Part shown: positions 7,746-14,279 of the stretch, in pieces
Layout of the letters: the number at the start of each line of letters is the position of its first letter
How positions within the stretch are numbered: the stretch's first letter is position 1
DNA from: an uncultured Mycoplasmatota bacterium
GTDB lineage: Bacteria; Bacillota_I; Bacilli_A; RF39; UBA660
Direction: 5' to 3'
DNA length: 31,191 nt
NCBI GenBank assembly: GCA_900546055.1
Contig: URBG01000018.1
Location: 1-31,191 of the forward strand
The notes under the pieces: model-generated
The model's database searches: none
The model's input: only the letters and a program-made list of their open reading frames with translations
Told to the model about the DNA's origin: nothing
Translations under genes and position numbers: made by a program

Positions 7746-8467
7746 CTTTGTCTGCACTCGTCAACAAATCTTTGAAAGAGTATATTATTTTTTTCTTCTA
7801 ATTCAGGATGAAATTGAACACCAATTACAAAATTATTTTGATCTTGATATTCAATCCCCTCGATGTATCCTTCTTTACTAACTGCGCTAACAATGAAACT
7901 TTTACTTATTTGTTTTAAAATGGAGTTATGAATTGAAGGCTCCATTATTTCAGATGCATTATAAATTTCAAATAATTTGGTATTAGGTTTTATATATATC
8001 ATATGACTCGCTTTTGGGACACTATCATTATAAAATATTGGCTCTGGATCATGATTTTCAACTTCTTTTAAATATAAGTCTTCATTACTCATAATTCTAA
8101 GATATGTTTCCATTATGGTTTCATAATTAACTGTTTTATTTTGACTTTTTATGTTATTTACTACATAGTCATAAGCGCCTAAAGCTTGAAGTCCTAAACA
8201 CACGCCTAATAATGGTTTATTATGAGTTATGGCATAATGGATAGTTAATAGGTGGTATGGTCTAATGACAGAGCCCCCAGGAATTAAAAAACCATCAAAT
8301 GATTGTAACTCTGATTCGTAAAAGTTACCATCAGGGAAAAGAATTCCTAAGGGTGTAGAGTTTACTTCTAATAAACGTTTAGGGTAATTACTGACAAAGT
8401 TTAAAGTGTTTAAAAACGGTCTTGTTTTATTTTCACTATATGTTGGAACTATACCTATTTTTATCAT
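7733..8467 (-). CDS. Class I glutamine amidotransferase-like C26 peptidase (gamma-glutamyl hydrolase type)
   Basis: 244 aa, the usual length for PuuD-type gamma-glutamyl-GABA hydrolases and relatives. The nucleophile elbow is LLGVCLGLQALGA with C90, and the catalytic His/Glu are in GVQFHPELE (H220, E222). PGGSVIRP (63-70) forms the oxyanion region. Family members cleave gamma-glutamyl bonds, for example in putrescine catabolism; the substrate here is not shown by context, since no polyamine genes are adjacent. The gene starts 27 nt after sigG, with AAGGAAGTG as Shine-Dalgarno, so it is probably co-transcribed with sigG. A role in spore peptidoglycan or storage-compound turnover would be inference only. 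Confidence 0.88.
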   Translation of the reverse strand: MIKIGIVPTYSENKTRPFLNTLNFVSNYPKRLLEVNSTPLGILFPDGNFYESELQSFDGFLIPGGSVIRPYHLLTIHYAITHNKPLLGVCLGLQALGAYDYVVNNIKSQNKTVNYETIMETYLRIMSNEDLYLKEVENHDPEPIFYNDSVPKASHMIYIKPNTKLFEIYNASEIMEPSIHNSILKQISKSFIVSAVSKEGYIEGIEYQDQNNFVIGVQFHPELEEKNNILFQRFVDECRQRMIN

Positions 8468-8494
8468 ATTTCACTTCCTTATTTAAGTCTACGC

Positions 8495-9268
8495 TTAATT
8501 TATCATTTTTTTAATGTTTTCTAAACCACTTTTTTCTAGTCTAGATATTTGGGCTTGGCTAATGCCTATTTCTTCGGCTAATTCCATTTGAGTTCGCCCA
8601 ATTATGTATCTTTGGGTTAAAATGTATTGTTCTTTAGTTTTTAATTTATTTAAAGCGTTACGGAGAGATATTTTAGTATCAAGATCATAATAACCTTCGT
8701 TACTATTTAATTGATCTTCGAGGTAAATAACATCGCCACCATCATTATAGATCGGTTCGAACATACTGATGGTTTCTTTCATGGAGTTCAAAGCGTTACT
8801 AACTTCAAATTCCGTAAGTTCCATAGCTTTGGCTATTTCGGCAATAGTTGGTTCTTTACCATATTTATTGGTAAGTTCTTCTTTTGTCCTTAAGGCTTTA
8901 TATGCGGTGTCTTTAATACTTCTAGCAATTCTTACGCTATTGTTATCTCTTAAATAGCGTTTTACTTCACCTAAAATCATAGGAACTGCATAGGTACTAA
9001 AACGAACTTCATGACCTAAATCAAAGTTATCTATAGCTTTTATTAAGCCAATACAACCTACTTGAAATAAGTCATCCATGTTGTCGGTACGATTGTTGTA
9101 TTTTTTTAAGATTGAAAGTACTAATTTAAGGTTTCCATTAATTAGTTCCTCCTTGGCGCTTAGATCACCAGATTGGTACTTTTTAAATAAATCTACTTGT
9201 TCTTCATTTGTTAAAACTTTAATATCCGCAGTATTCACGCCACAAATTTCTACTTTATGACGTGCCAT
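8495..9268 (-). CDS. sigG: Sporulation sigma factor G
   Basis: 257 aa, matching the size of SigG (about 260). The N-terminus MARHKVEICGVNTADI is the SigG-specific start (compare MSRNKVEICGVDTS in B. subtilis), which separates it from SigF. Region 2 holds VNGNLKLVLSILKKYNNR, DDLFQVGCIGLIKAIDNFDL and FSTYAVPMILGEVKRYLRDNN. FEPIYNDGGDVIYLEDQL marks region 3. Region 4 ends with MELAEEIGISQAQISRLEKSGL, the -35-binding helix-turn-helix. SigG directs late forespore genes. The Shine-Dalgarno GAAAGGAG is perfect but lies in the 3' arm of a hairpin (9271-9314). Neighbours are the 42-aa miniprotein upstream and the C26 hydrolase downstream; spoIIGA-sigE is 4.3 kb upstream rather than adjacent as in B. 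subtilis. Confidence 0.95.
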   Translation of the reverse strand: MARHKVEICGVNTADIKVLTNEEQVDLFKKYQSGDLSAKEELINGNLKLVLSILKKYNNRTDNMDDLFQVGCIGLIKAIDNFDLGHEVRFSTYAVPMILGEVKRYLRDNNSVRIARSIKDTAYKALRTKEELTNKYGKEPTIAEIAKAMELTEFEVSNALNSMKETISMFEPIYNDGGDVIYLEDQLNSNEGYYDLDTKISLRNALNKLKTKEQYILTQRYIIGRTQMELAEEIGISQAQISRLEKSGLENIKKMIN

Positions 9269-9270
9269 AA

Positions 9271-9314
9271 AAAATCTCCTTTCTAATTCATATTGAACTG
9301 AAAGGAGAGATTTT
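9271..9314 (-). promoter_or_regulatory. sigG leader hairpin that occludes the ribosome-binding site
   Basis: In the minus-strand RNA the 5' arm (9314 to 9300) pairs with the 3' arm (9283 to 9271): 8 continuous pairs CUCCUUUC/GAAAGGAG, a 2-nt bulge, then 5 A-U pairs. The loop holds a smaller UUCA/UGAA stem. The 3' arm is the sigG Shine-Dalgarno itself, ending 2 nt before ATG. A conserved hairpin that hides the sigG RBS and lowers translation is known in B. subtilis, so the same function is likely here. Confidence 0.68.
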
Positions 9315-9316
9315 AT

Positions 9317-9445
9317 TCAATTATTTTTCTTTAATAAAACAGAACCCAAAATTATAACAATTACTAGAATGAGGAAACCGATTACATAATTTATAGTTTG
9401 GGGTCCTTGCAAACGAGCGACCACCGCTAAGATGTTTAAATCCAT
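9317..9445 (-). CDS. 42-aa single-span membrane miniprotein upstream of sigG
   Basis: A 42-codon ORF, ATG to TGA, with AGAAAGGAAG 6 nt upstream as a good Shine-Dalgarno. Residues 1-20 are mildly amphipathic (MDLNILAVVARLQGPQTINY). Residues 21-37 form one very hydrophobic helix rich in Ile, Leu and Val, followed by KKNN, which places the C-terminus in the cytoplasm. I do not recognise the family. It ends only 3 nt before the sigG leader hairpin and 49 nt before sigG, so it is almost certainly on the sigG transcript. It could be a small forespore membrane protein, or its translation could affect the downstream hairpin. Both roles are inference. Confidence 0.75.
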   Translation of the reverse strand: MDLNILAVVARLQGPQTINYVIGFLILVIVIILGSVLLKKNN

Positions 9446-9477
9446 TTCTACTTCCTTTCTATTTGTCACGCTTTTTC

Positions 9478-9505
9478 ATTATACACTATGCATGAAAAAT
9501 TTGAA
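9478..9505 (-). promoter_or_regulatory. Possible promoter of the miniprotein-sigG unit
   Basis: Minus-strand TTCAAA and TATAAT separated by 16 nt, 32 nt upstream of the miniprotein ATG. The -10 is perfect and the -35 weak, as for a vegetative promoter. I looked here for sigma-F (GYWTA/GGnnAnAnT) and sigma-G (GMATA/CATnnTA) patterns and found no clear one. Confidence 0.35.
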
Positions 9506-9515
9506 GGGGTAATTG

Positions 9516-10163
9516 TTAATTTTTTCCATTTTTGACACTTCGCTGACACTTTAAATAATATGATACCAAAGAAGTCGTTACAATTAAGCAACTTAATGAT
9601 AAAGTGAAGCCAGCTAATATATCACTGGTATAGTGGACACCTAAATAAATGCGACTTAAACCGATGAAGAAAATTAAGAGTGCTAAAACAATTGTCCATA
9701 TTTTCTTATATTTGGTTTTCATTTTTGTCTGCCAAATTAAATAGATAAGCATACCATAGAAAGCGGCTGAAACCATGGCGTGTCCTGATGGAAAACTATA
9801 GCCGGTTTCTTCAATAAGCATCCATTCAAAGGGTCTTGGTCTTGAGAAAAAAAGTTTTAACGTTTGATTTAAAATAACAATAAAAACTAAATTACAAAGA
9901 GATAAAAGTCCATATTTTTTACTTTTAAAAATAAAAAATAAAGCAATTGATAAAAGAACAATAAAAGTTCCACTTGACAGAAATGATAAAAATTTAAATA
10001 TTTCTGTTAATAAAGGATTTTCAAATTTACTAATAAAATTATAAACAGCTGTGTCAAATCCGGTTAGTTCTTTTTGAAGAACTTCTCTAGTTATAAAGGC
10101 AAAAACGAAAACTAGCGCTGCTAAGATTAACCATTTGCCATATTTTTTCATAAATTCTTTCAT
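9516..10163 (-). CDS. PAP2-family membrane phosphatase (PgpB-like)
   Basis: 215 aa with about six membrane segments and all three PAP2 motifs: K103-x6-RP (KLFFSRPRP), PSGH (125-128) and SR-x5-H-x3-D (S170 to D181, with SRIYLGVHYTSD). Such enzymes dephosphorylate lipid phosphates such as undecaprenyl pyrophosphate, phosphatidic acid or phosphatidylglycerophosphate on the outer face of the membrane; the exact substrate cannot be read here. The ATG follows AGTGGTGAT, and a strong promoter (10181-10209) lies just upstream, so it is its own unit between yitT and the sigG unit. The position in the sporulation cluster may hint at envelope remodelling, but that is not shown. Confidence 0.9.
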   Translation of the reverse strand: MKEFMKKYGKWLILAALVFVFAFITREVLQKELTGFDTAVYNFISKFENPLLTEIFKFLSFLSSGTFIVLLSIALFFIFKSKKYGLLSLCNLVFIVILNQTLKLFFSRPRPFEWMLIEETGYSFPSGHAMVSAAFYGMLIYLIWQTKMKTKYKKIWTIVLALLIFFIGLSRIYLGVHYTSDILAGFTLSLSCLIVTTSLVSYYLKCQRSVKNGKN

Positions 10164-10180
10164 ATTATCACCACTTTATC

Positions 10181-10209
10181 ATTATATATTGATTACTGCT
10201 TTTTGACAA
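10181..10209 (-). promoter_or_regulatory. Sigma-A-type promoter of the PAP2 gene
   Basis: Minus-strand TTGTCA and TATAAT separated by exactly 17 nt, about 12 nt before the Shine-Dalgarno. Confidence 0.6.
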
Positions 10210-10239
10210 TAAAGAAAAACTATTTTTCTTTAAAAAATA

Positions 10240-10262
10240 AAAAAATAGACTTATTGTCTATT
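10240..10262 (-). terminator. Rho-independent terminator overlapping a stop codon
   Basis: Minus-strand 7-bp stem AATAGAC/GTCTATT with a 5-nt loop that contains the yitT stop codon (10251-10253), followed by U residues. Confidence 0.8.
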
Positions 10263-11153
10263 CTCTAAGCGTTTCAATTCTTTTTGATTGGGTACTTTTT
10301 TAATGTGCTGCCCTATGATTTCAGAAATATCACTAACTGTTACGAATGATGACACGTCAGCTTCTTGAACAATGTCTCTTAATTCTGGTAATTCCAATCT
10401 TGTTATAACAACATAAAGCATTACTTTTTCAGGATGGGACATTAGCCCTTCTCCATTTAAAATTGTTACGTTACGACCCATTCTTTTTAAAATTTCGGCA
10501 GATATTGTTTCTGATTTTTCAGTAATTATTGTGACGGCTTTTACTTGATCCATACCTTCAGAAACCATATCAATAATCTTAAAGGTTATGAAATATGTAA
10601 GCAGTGAATATAGTGCGCGATCTGGTCCAAAAACAAATACAGCGCAGCCATATATAAATATGTTAAAAAATAAAACTACCTGCCCAACAGATACGGAACT
10701 AGTTTTACTAACTAAGATAGCGATAATTTCTGTTCCATCTAAGCATGCGCCAAATTTAATAACTAATCCCACGCCAATACCTAATAATAAACCGCCATAA
10801 ACTGTAGCTAAAATAATATCGTCTGTGACTTCTTCTACACTATGAAAAGAGTTTAATAAATAGGTAAATACGATCATTGCAAACCCAGCTTTTATAACAA
10901 ATCTTTTTCCCATTTGTTTATAACCAATAATCAAAAATGGAATATTTAGGAAAAGAACAAACAAACTTAGTGACCCACCAAAAAGTTTATTTAAAATAAT
11001 TGAGATTCCTGTAAGTCCACCATCAATTATTGAGTTTGGAATTAAAAATATTTCTAATGCAGCGGCAGCCATTGTTGCTCCTACAGCGATAAAAATAAGT
11101 GAAACGATATCATGCATAATACTTTTGGCTAATTTTTTCTTAACTTTTTCCAT
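10251..11153 (-). CDS. YitT family membrane protein (DUF161 + DUF2179)
   Basis: 300 aa from the ATG giving MEKVKKKL; AGGGGTG lies 8 nt upstream, while a GTG three codons earlier sits within the Shine-Dalgarno. The N-terminal two thirds hold about five to six membrane helices with the family signature IPNSIIDGGLTGISIIL (residues about 38-54) and CLDGTEIIAIL in the second repeat. The C-terminal 90 residues form the soluble DUF2179 domain (AVTIITEKSETISAEILKRMGRNVTILNGEG). The exact function of the family is unknown; relatives are annotated as membrane or putative transport proteins. It has its own promoter (11173-11202) and terminator. Confidence 0.92.
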   Translation of the reverse strand: MEKVKKKLAKSIMHDIVSLIFIAVGATMAAAALEIFLIPNSIIDGGLTGISIILNKLFGGSLSLFVLFLNIPFLIIGYKQMGKRFVIKAGFAMIVFTYLLNSFHSVEEVTDDIILATVYGGLLLGIGVGLVIKFGACLDGTEIIAILVSKTSSVSVGQVVLFFNIFIYGCAVFVFGPDRALYSLLTYFITFKIIDMVSEGMDQVKAVTIITEKSETISAEILKRMGRNVTILNGEGLMSHPEKVMLYVVITRLELPELRDIVQEADVSSFVTVSDISEIIGQHIKKVPNQKELKRLENRQ

Positions 11154-11172
11154 GTTGACCACCCCTATAATA

Positions 11173-11202
11173 ATTATAGCGAATATTTAACTATTTTGTC
11201 TA
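11173..11202 (-). promoter_or_regulatory. Sigma-A-type promoter of the yitT-like gene
   Basis: Minus-strand TAGACA and TATAAT separated by 18 nt, shortly before the AGGGGTG Shine-Dalgarno. Confidence 0.5.
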
Positions 11203-11212
11203 TGGATACGAG

Positions 11213-11236
11213 AAAAAAAGTCAATTACTTGACTTT
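11213..11236 (-). terminator. Rho-independent terminator overlapping a stop codon
   Basis: Minus-strand perfect 8-bp stem AAAGTCAA/TTGACTTT with a 4-nt loop and a U run. The TAA of the TPR glycosyltransferase gene (11235-11237) begins in the stem. It ends the collagen-glycosyltransferase transcript. Confidence 0.85.
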
Positions 11237-12329
11237 AATTCACACTATTTAGAGCGTTTTCGATTATTTTTTTATTATTTTTCAATCTTTCGTCATCTGG
11301 ATCCATTTCGATAGCTATGTCTAGATAGTATATGGCCTCAGCAAGTTTATTTTCATTAAATTTACAAATCGATAGTAAATCATAGATGGTACTATCATAA
11401 CAAAATGGTTCATTGATGTAATTTTTATATTTTCCTTTAATGTTAAGTGCAATGGATAAATTTTTATCGGCCTCTTCAAAGTTGTCATTATTATATTCCA
11501 ATATAGCACTTTCAACATATGGTTCTCTTAGATATGGAGTTTCGTTTTTTGCTTTTTCAAGCCAAAGTCTTGCTTCATCTAATCTGCCTAAATTACGGTA
11601 TGAACGTGCGATAAAACGCATCGAAGCTGAACGTTCATCTTTCCAAGTAGCACTTTCTAAATTTAAATGTTTTATTAATGTATCTATGCATTTCTCATAC
11701 ATTTCGTGATACATATACTCACGGCCTAGATAATGCATATTTCGATCATCTGTGGGATCTTCTTCTACGGAAAGTTCGAGAAGTGGTAAATAAGAACCTC
11801 GAGACTTTGTACTGTCAGGATAATGATTAACAGTAATCTCATCAGTAGTTATGAAATTTTCAGTTCCATCATATGATAGAATTTCATGAACTGGGTGAGT
11901 CCATTTATATCCATTTTTTTTATGTATTTTTTCACTATAAAAATTAACAGCTGGGTTCCCATATTCATCGAAACTCCAATTGTAATTGTATCTCAATCTC
12001 GTGATATTCTCATTCCATATTTCTTCTAATTTTTGACGCCATCCATCTTCAATCACTTCATCTAAATCTAAACAAATACAGATGTCTGCATCTTCAGGAA
12101 CCATTTTTAATGATTCATTTCTAGCAACATCAAAACGCCATGGTTTGATTTCTTTTACTTTAACTATAGCTCCCCTATCTTTTAATTTTTGAACTGTATT
12201 ATCAGTTGAACCAGTGTCTAAAACATAAACTGCATCCGCAGCTTCTAGTGAATCCATCCATCTATCAACAAATTTTTCTTCGTTTTTGGATATAGCGTAA
12301 ACATAAATTTTATTTTTCATTAAACTCAT
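11235..12329 (-). CDS. GT2 glycosyltransferase with C-terminal TPR repeats, partner of the collagen-like protein
   Basis: 364 aa. The GT-A domain (about 1-200) starts with IYVYAISKNEEKFVDRW, then has DTGSTDNT (38-45) and the metal-binding DxD as LDLDE (D88, D90), so the catalytic residues are present. Residues about 200-360 carry tetratricopeptide-like repeats (LGREYMYHEMYEKCIDTL, IARSYRNLGRLDEARLWLEKA, YYLDIAIEMDPDDERL), which usually bind the protein acceptor. The gene starts 6 nt after the collagen-like gene, with its Shine-Dalgarno (TTAGGAT) overlapping that stop codon, so the two are translationally linked. The likely acceptor is the Thr of the GPT triplets, as in BclA glycoproteins of bacilli and clostridia. 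That substrate is inference; the enzyme class is clear. Confidence 0.88.
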   Translation of the reverse strand: MSLMKNKIYVYAISKNEEKFVDRWMDSLEAADAVYVLDTGSTDNTVQKLKDRGAIVKVKEIKPWRFDVARNESLKMVPEDADICICLDLDEVIEDGWRQKLEEIWNENITRLRYNYNWSFDEYGNPAVNFYSEKIHKKNGYKWTHPVHEILSYDGTENFITTDEITVNHYPDSTKSRGSYLPLLELSVEEDPTDDRNMHYLGREYMYHEMYEKCIDTLIKHLNLESATWKDERSASMRFIARSYRNLGRLDEARLWLEKAKNETPYLREPYVESAILEYNNDNFEEADKNLSIALNIKGKYKNYINEPFCYDSTIYDLLSICKFNENKLAEAIYYLDIAIEMDPDDERLKNNKKIIENALNSVN

Positions 12330-12335
12330 TTAATC

Positions 12336-13502
12336 CTAAGCACTTAATTTAGTAATAGTTAATAGAGCGTTAGTTCCAGTACCTAAAGTGACACCAACCG
12401 CTACTAAGGCACTAAGCGCCATATCTATATTTGCTCCCGCTGCTAATGTTACGACTATGCTTCCGCTATAAATAGATTGAGTACCAACTGCTAAAACTCT
12501 TGAAATAACAGTACCTGGTATATTAGTTCCGTTATTTCGAACTGCCAACGTTAATGTGGTTCCAACTGCAACTGATGCATTTAATAAATAGTTTATTTGA
12601 TACGTTCCAGCTGTAGTTACAGTAATTGTATTGGCAGTAGCTGTTGTAACATTACTAAGTGGCATTGCTGTAGGTAATGGTACTTGACTTGTTCCACCGA
12701 CTGTTAAATTTAGTGTTTGCGCTGCATCACTATATTTACCACCATATGCAGATAACCCTGCCGCTGGTCCTGTAGGTCCTGTTGCTCCTGCTAATCCAGT
12801 TGCCCCAGTTGGCCCTGTTGGTCCCGCTACTGTACTTGCTGCTCCGGCTGGCCCTGTTGGTCCTGTTGCTCCAGTTAATCCGGTTGCTCCAGTGGGTCCA
12901 GTTGCTCCAGTTAATCCGGTTGGCCCTGTAGGTCCGGTTGGTCCGGTTGGTCCTTCAGGAATATTGAATGCAAGTTGTACCCCCGTTGGAGTAAAAGAGG
13001 TATCGACACTTGCCGGTTGTGTTGCAGGTACGGTCGTTGTTGTTCCAACAGTTACTGTAGGAGTTGTGCCTGTAGGTCCTGTTGGCCCTGTTGCCCCAGT
13101 TGGCCCTGTAGGTCCTGTTGCTCCAGTTGCCCCAGTGGGTCCCGTTGGCCCTGCTACTGTGCTTGCTGCTCCGGTTGGTCCAGTTGGCCCTGTTGCCCCA
13201 GTTGGTCCAGTTGGTCCTGCTACTGTACTAGCTGCTCCGGTTGGCCCTGTAGGTCCAGTGGGTCCCGTTGGCCCTGTTGCTCCTGCTGGTATAGTGAAGT
13301 TCAATACTGCATCAGTATTAGTTCCACTATTGGTTACCGATGCTGGAGTACCTGGTGCCCCTGTTGTAGTTGTTCCAACAGTAATTGTTGTTGGTCCTGC
13401 AGGTCCTGTTGGCCCAGTGGGTCCACGCATTCCTTGACAGAATGTTGGTTTACAACATTGATCTTCTTGAATTTTTCTCATTGCTCGTTCGTAATTATTC
13501 AT
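12336..13502 (-). CDS. BclA-like collagen-repeat protein, probable spore-surface glycoprotein
   Basis: 388 aa. A short leader (1-26) has Cys16, Cys17 and Cys22 and no signal peptide. Gly-X-Y tracts rich in GPTGPTG/GATGPTG cover about 27-37, 74-147 and 184-247. Two 36-residue non-collagen inserts (38-73, 148-183) are related to each other (TVGTTTT, PASV, LNFTIP / LAFNIP). Residues 250-388 form a beta-rich C-terminal domain like the BclA jelly roll, the trimerising head of exosporium filaments. The [14 protein letters not shown] block occurs three times. AAAGGAGAT precedes the ATG. A sigma-E/K-like promoter (13522-13550) and the position directly after sigE point to mother-cell expression. The known exosporium-targeting motif of B. 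anthracis BclA is absent. A vegetative surface filament remains possible. Confidence 0.88.
   Translation of the reverse strand: MNNYERAMRKIQEDQCCKPTFCQGMRGPTGPTGPAGPTTITVGTTTTGAPGTPASVTNSGTNTDAVLNFTIPAGATGPTGPTGPTGPTGAASTVAGPTGPTGATGPTGPTGAASTVAGPTGPTGATGATGPTGPTGATGPTGPTGTTPTVTVGTTTTVPATQPASVDTSFTPTGVQLAFNIPEGPTGPTGPTGPTGLTGATGPTGATGLTGATGPTGPAGAASTVAGPTGPTGATGLAGATGPTGPAAGLSAYGGKYSDAAQTLNLTVGGTSQVPLPTAMPLSNVTTATANTITVTTAGTYQINYLLNASVAVGTTLTLAVRNNGTNIPGTVISRVLAVGTQSIYSGSIVVTLAAGANIDMALSALVAVGVTLGTGTNALLTITKLSA
12762..13424 (-). repeat. Collagen-coding tandem repeats (9-bp period)
   Basis: The region coding the Gly-X-Y tracts is a degenerate 9-nt-period repeat, mostly Gly-Pro-Thr codons, interrupted by two inserts. 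It is richer in GC than its surroundings because of Gly and Pro codons. A longer unit coding [14 protein letters not shown] recurs three times (about 12805-12846, 13132-13173, 13198-13239). Copy-number variation between strains is expected. Its regular pattern also creates long false ORFs on the opposite strand. Confidence 0.85.
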
Positions 13503-13521
13503 TTCTATCTCCTTTCTAAGT

Positions 13522-13550
13522 TATTTTATGAGAACAAGTATAAATGATTA
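13522..13550 (-). promoter_or_regulatory. Sigma-E/sigma-K-type promoter of the collagen-glycosyltransferase pair
   Basis: Minus-strand CATAAAATA fits the sigma-K -10 (CATAnnnTA) exactly and the sigma-E -10 (CATACAnT) at all but one position. TAATCAT, 13 nt upstream, matches the sigma-E -35 (KMATATT) at 5/7. The -10 lies about 20 nt before the ATG and just after the sigE terminator. Confidence 0.42.
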
Positions 13551-13570
13551 ATTACTTTTGCCGTGATATA

Positions 13571-13594
13571 GAAAAAAAGACCCATTTTGGTCTT
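13571..13594 (-). terminator. Rho-independent terminator after sigE, overlapping the stop codon
   Basis: Minus-strand 6-bp stem AAGACC/GGTCTT with a 6-nt loop followed by seven U residues. The sigE TAA (13593-13595) starts inside the stem. It separates sigE from the collagen gene. Confidence 0.85.
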
Positions 13595-14279
13595 ATTTAT
13601 CTAATGTTTTTAACCTTTTTATTACTTTTTTTTCTATTCTTGAAATGTATGATTGACTTATGCCTAATAAGGTTGCAACATCTTTCTGGGTCATTTCGTC
13701 TTTTCCATATAGTCCATATCTTAAAATCATAATTTTTTTATCTCGATCATTTAATCTATCTATTTCTTTATATAACATTTTCTTTTCTATTTCTTTTTCT
13801 AGTCCTTTAGTAACTATATCAGAATCGGTTCCTAAAATATCTTCAAGATGAAGTTCATTTCCTTCTGAATCATAACTTAGGTTATCTTCAAAACTAATTT
13901 CACCTCGTCTTTTTTTGTTTTTGCGCAAAAACATTAAAATTTCGTTATCGATACATCTCGATGCATAAGTTGCTAATTTAATGTTCTTATCAAGTTTATA
14001 AGTATTTACACCCTTAATTAATCCAACACTACCTATACTCACTAAATCTTCTAGATCTACCCCAGTATTTTCATATTTTTTTGATAAAAAAACTACTAGT
14101 CTTAAATTGTGCTCAATCAATTTTGCTCTAGCAAATTCATCGCCATCCATCGATCTTTTAACATATTCAATTTCATCTTCTTTAGTAAGTGGTTCAGGTA
14201 ATTTGTCACTACTACCAATGAAAAAGACATTTTCTTTTTCAAAAAAGATTCTAAATATTTTTTTGATTTTTTCTATCAT
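13593..14279 (-). CDS. sigE: Sporulation sigma factor E (pro-form)
   Basis: 228 aa. After an N-terminal basic amphipathic helix (MIEKIKKIFRIFFEKEN), the protein follows SigE closely: VFFIGSSDKLPEPL, region 2 with IEHNLRLVVFLSKKYENTGVDLEDL and LATYASRCIDNEILMFLRKNKK, FEDNLSYDSEGNELHLEDILGTD, and region 4 QKDVATLLGISQSYISRIEKKVIKRLK. SigE is the first mother-cell sigma factor and is made as an inactive precursor. The pro-region here is about 17 residues, shorter than the 27 of B. subtilis, but has the expected character for membrane association. The ATG overlaps the spoIIGA stop (ATGA), so its translation is coupled to its own protease. Confidence 0.95.
   Translation of the reverse strand: MIEKIKKIFRIFFEKENVFFIGSSDKLPEPLTKEDEIEYVKRSMDGDEFARAKLIEHNLRLVVFLSKKYENTGVDLEDLVSIGSVGLIKGVNTYKLDKNIKLATYASRCIDNEILMFLRKNKKRRGEISFEDNLSYDSEGNELHLEDILGTDSDIVTKGLEKEIEKKMLYKEIDRLNDRDKKIMILRYGLYGKDEMTQKDVATLLGISQSYISRIEKKVIKRLKTLDK

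Noticed and set aside
10211..10231. Inverted repeat AAAGAAAAA/TTTTTCTTT between yitT and PAP2
   Set aside because: The stem is only A-U apart from one pair at each end, with no GC core; a proper terminator lies next to it. It may be a by-product of AT-rich sequence.
12762..13424. Regular short repeats that could suggest a CRISPR array
   Set aside because: The period is 9 nt, in frame with a collagen-like protein, with no spacers of 30-40 nt and no cas genes.
12892..13547. Two long plus-strand ORFs (181 and 190 codons) with Gly/Val/Pro or Cys/Ser-rich translations
   Set aside because: They are antisense shadows of the collagen repeat: the 9-nt period keeps the opposite frames open. No Shine-Dalgarno, and the translation is pure repeat.
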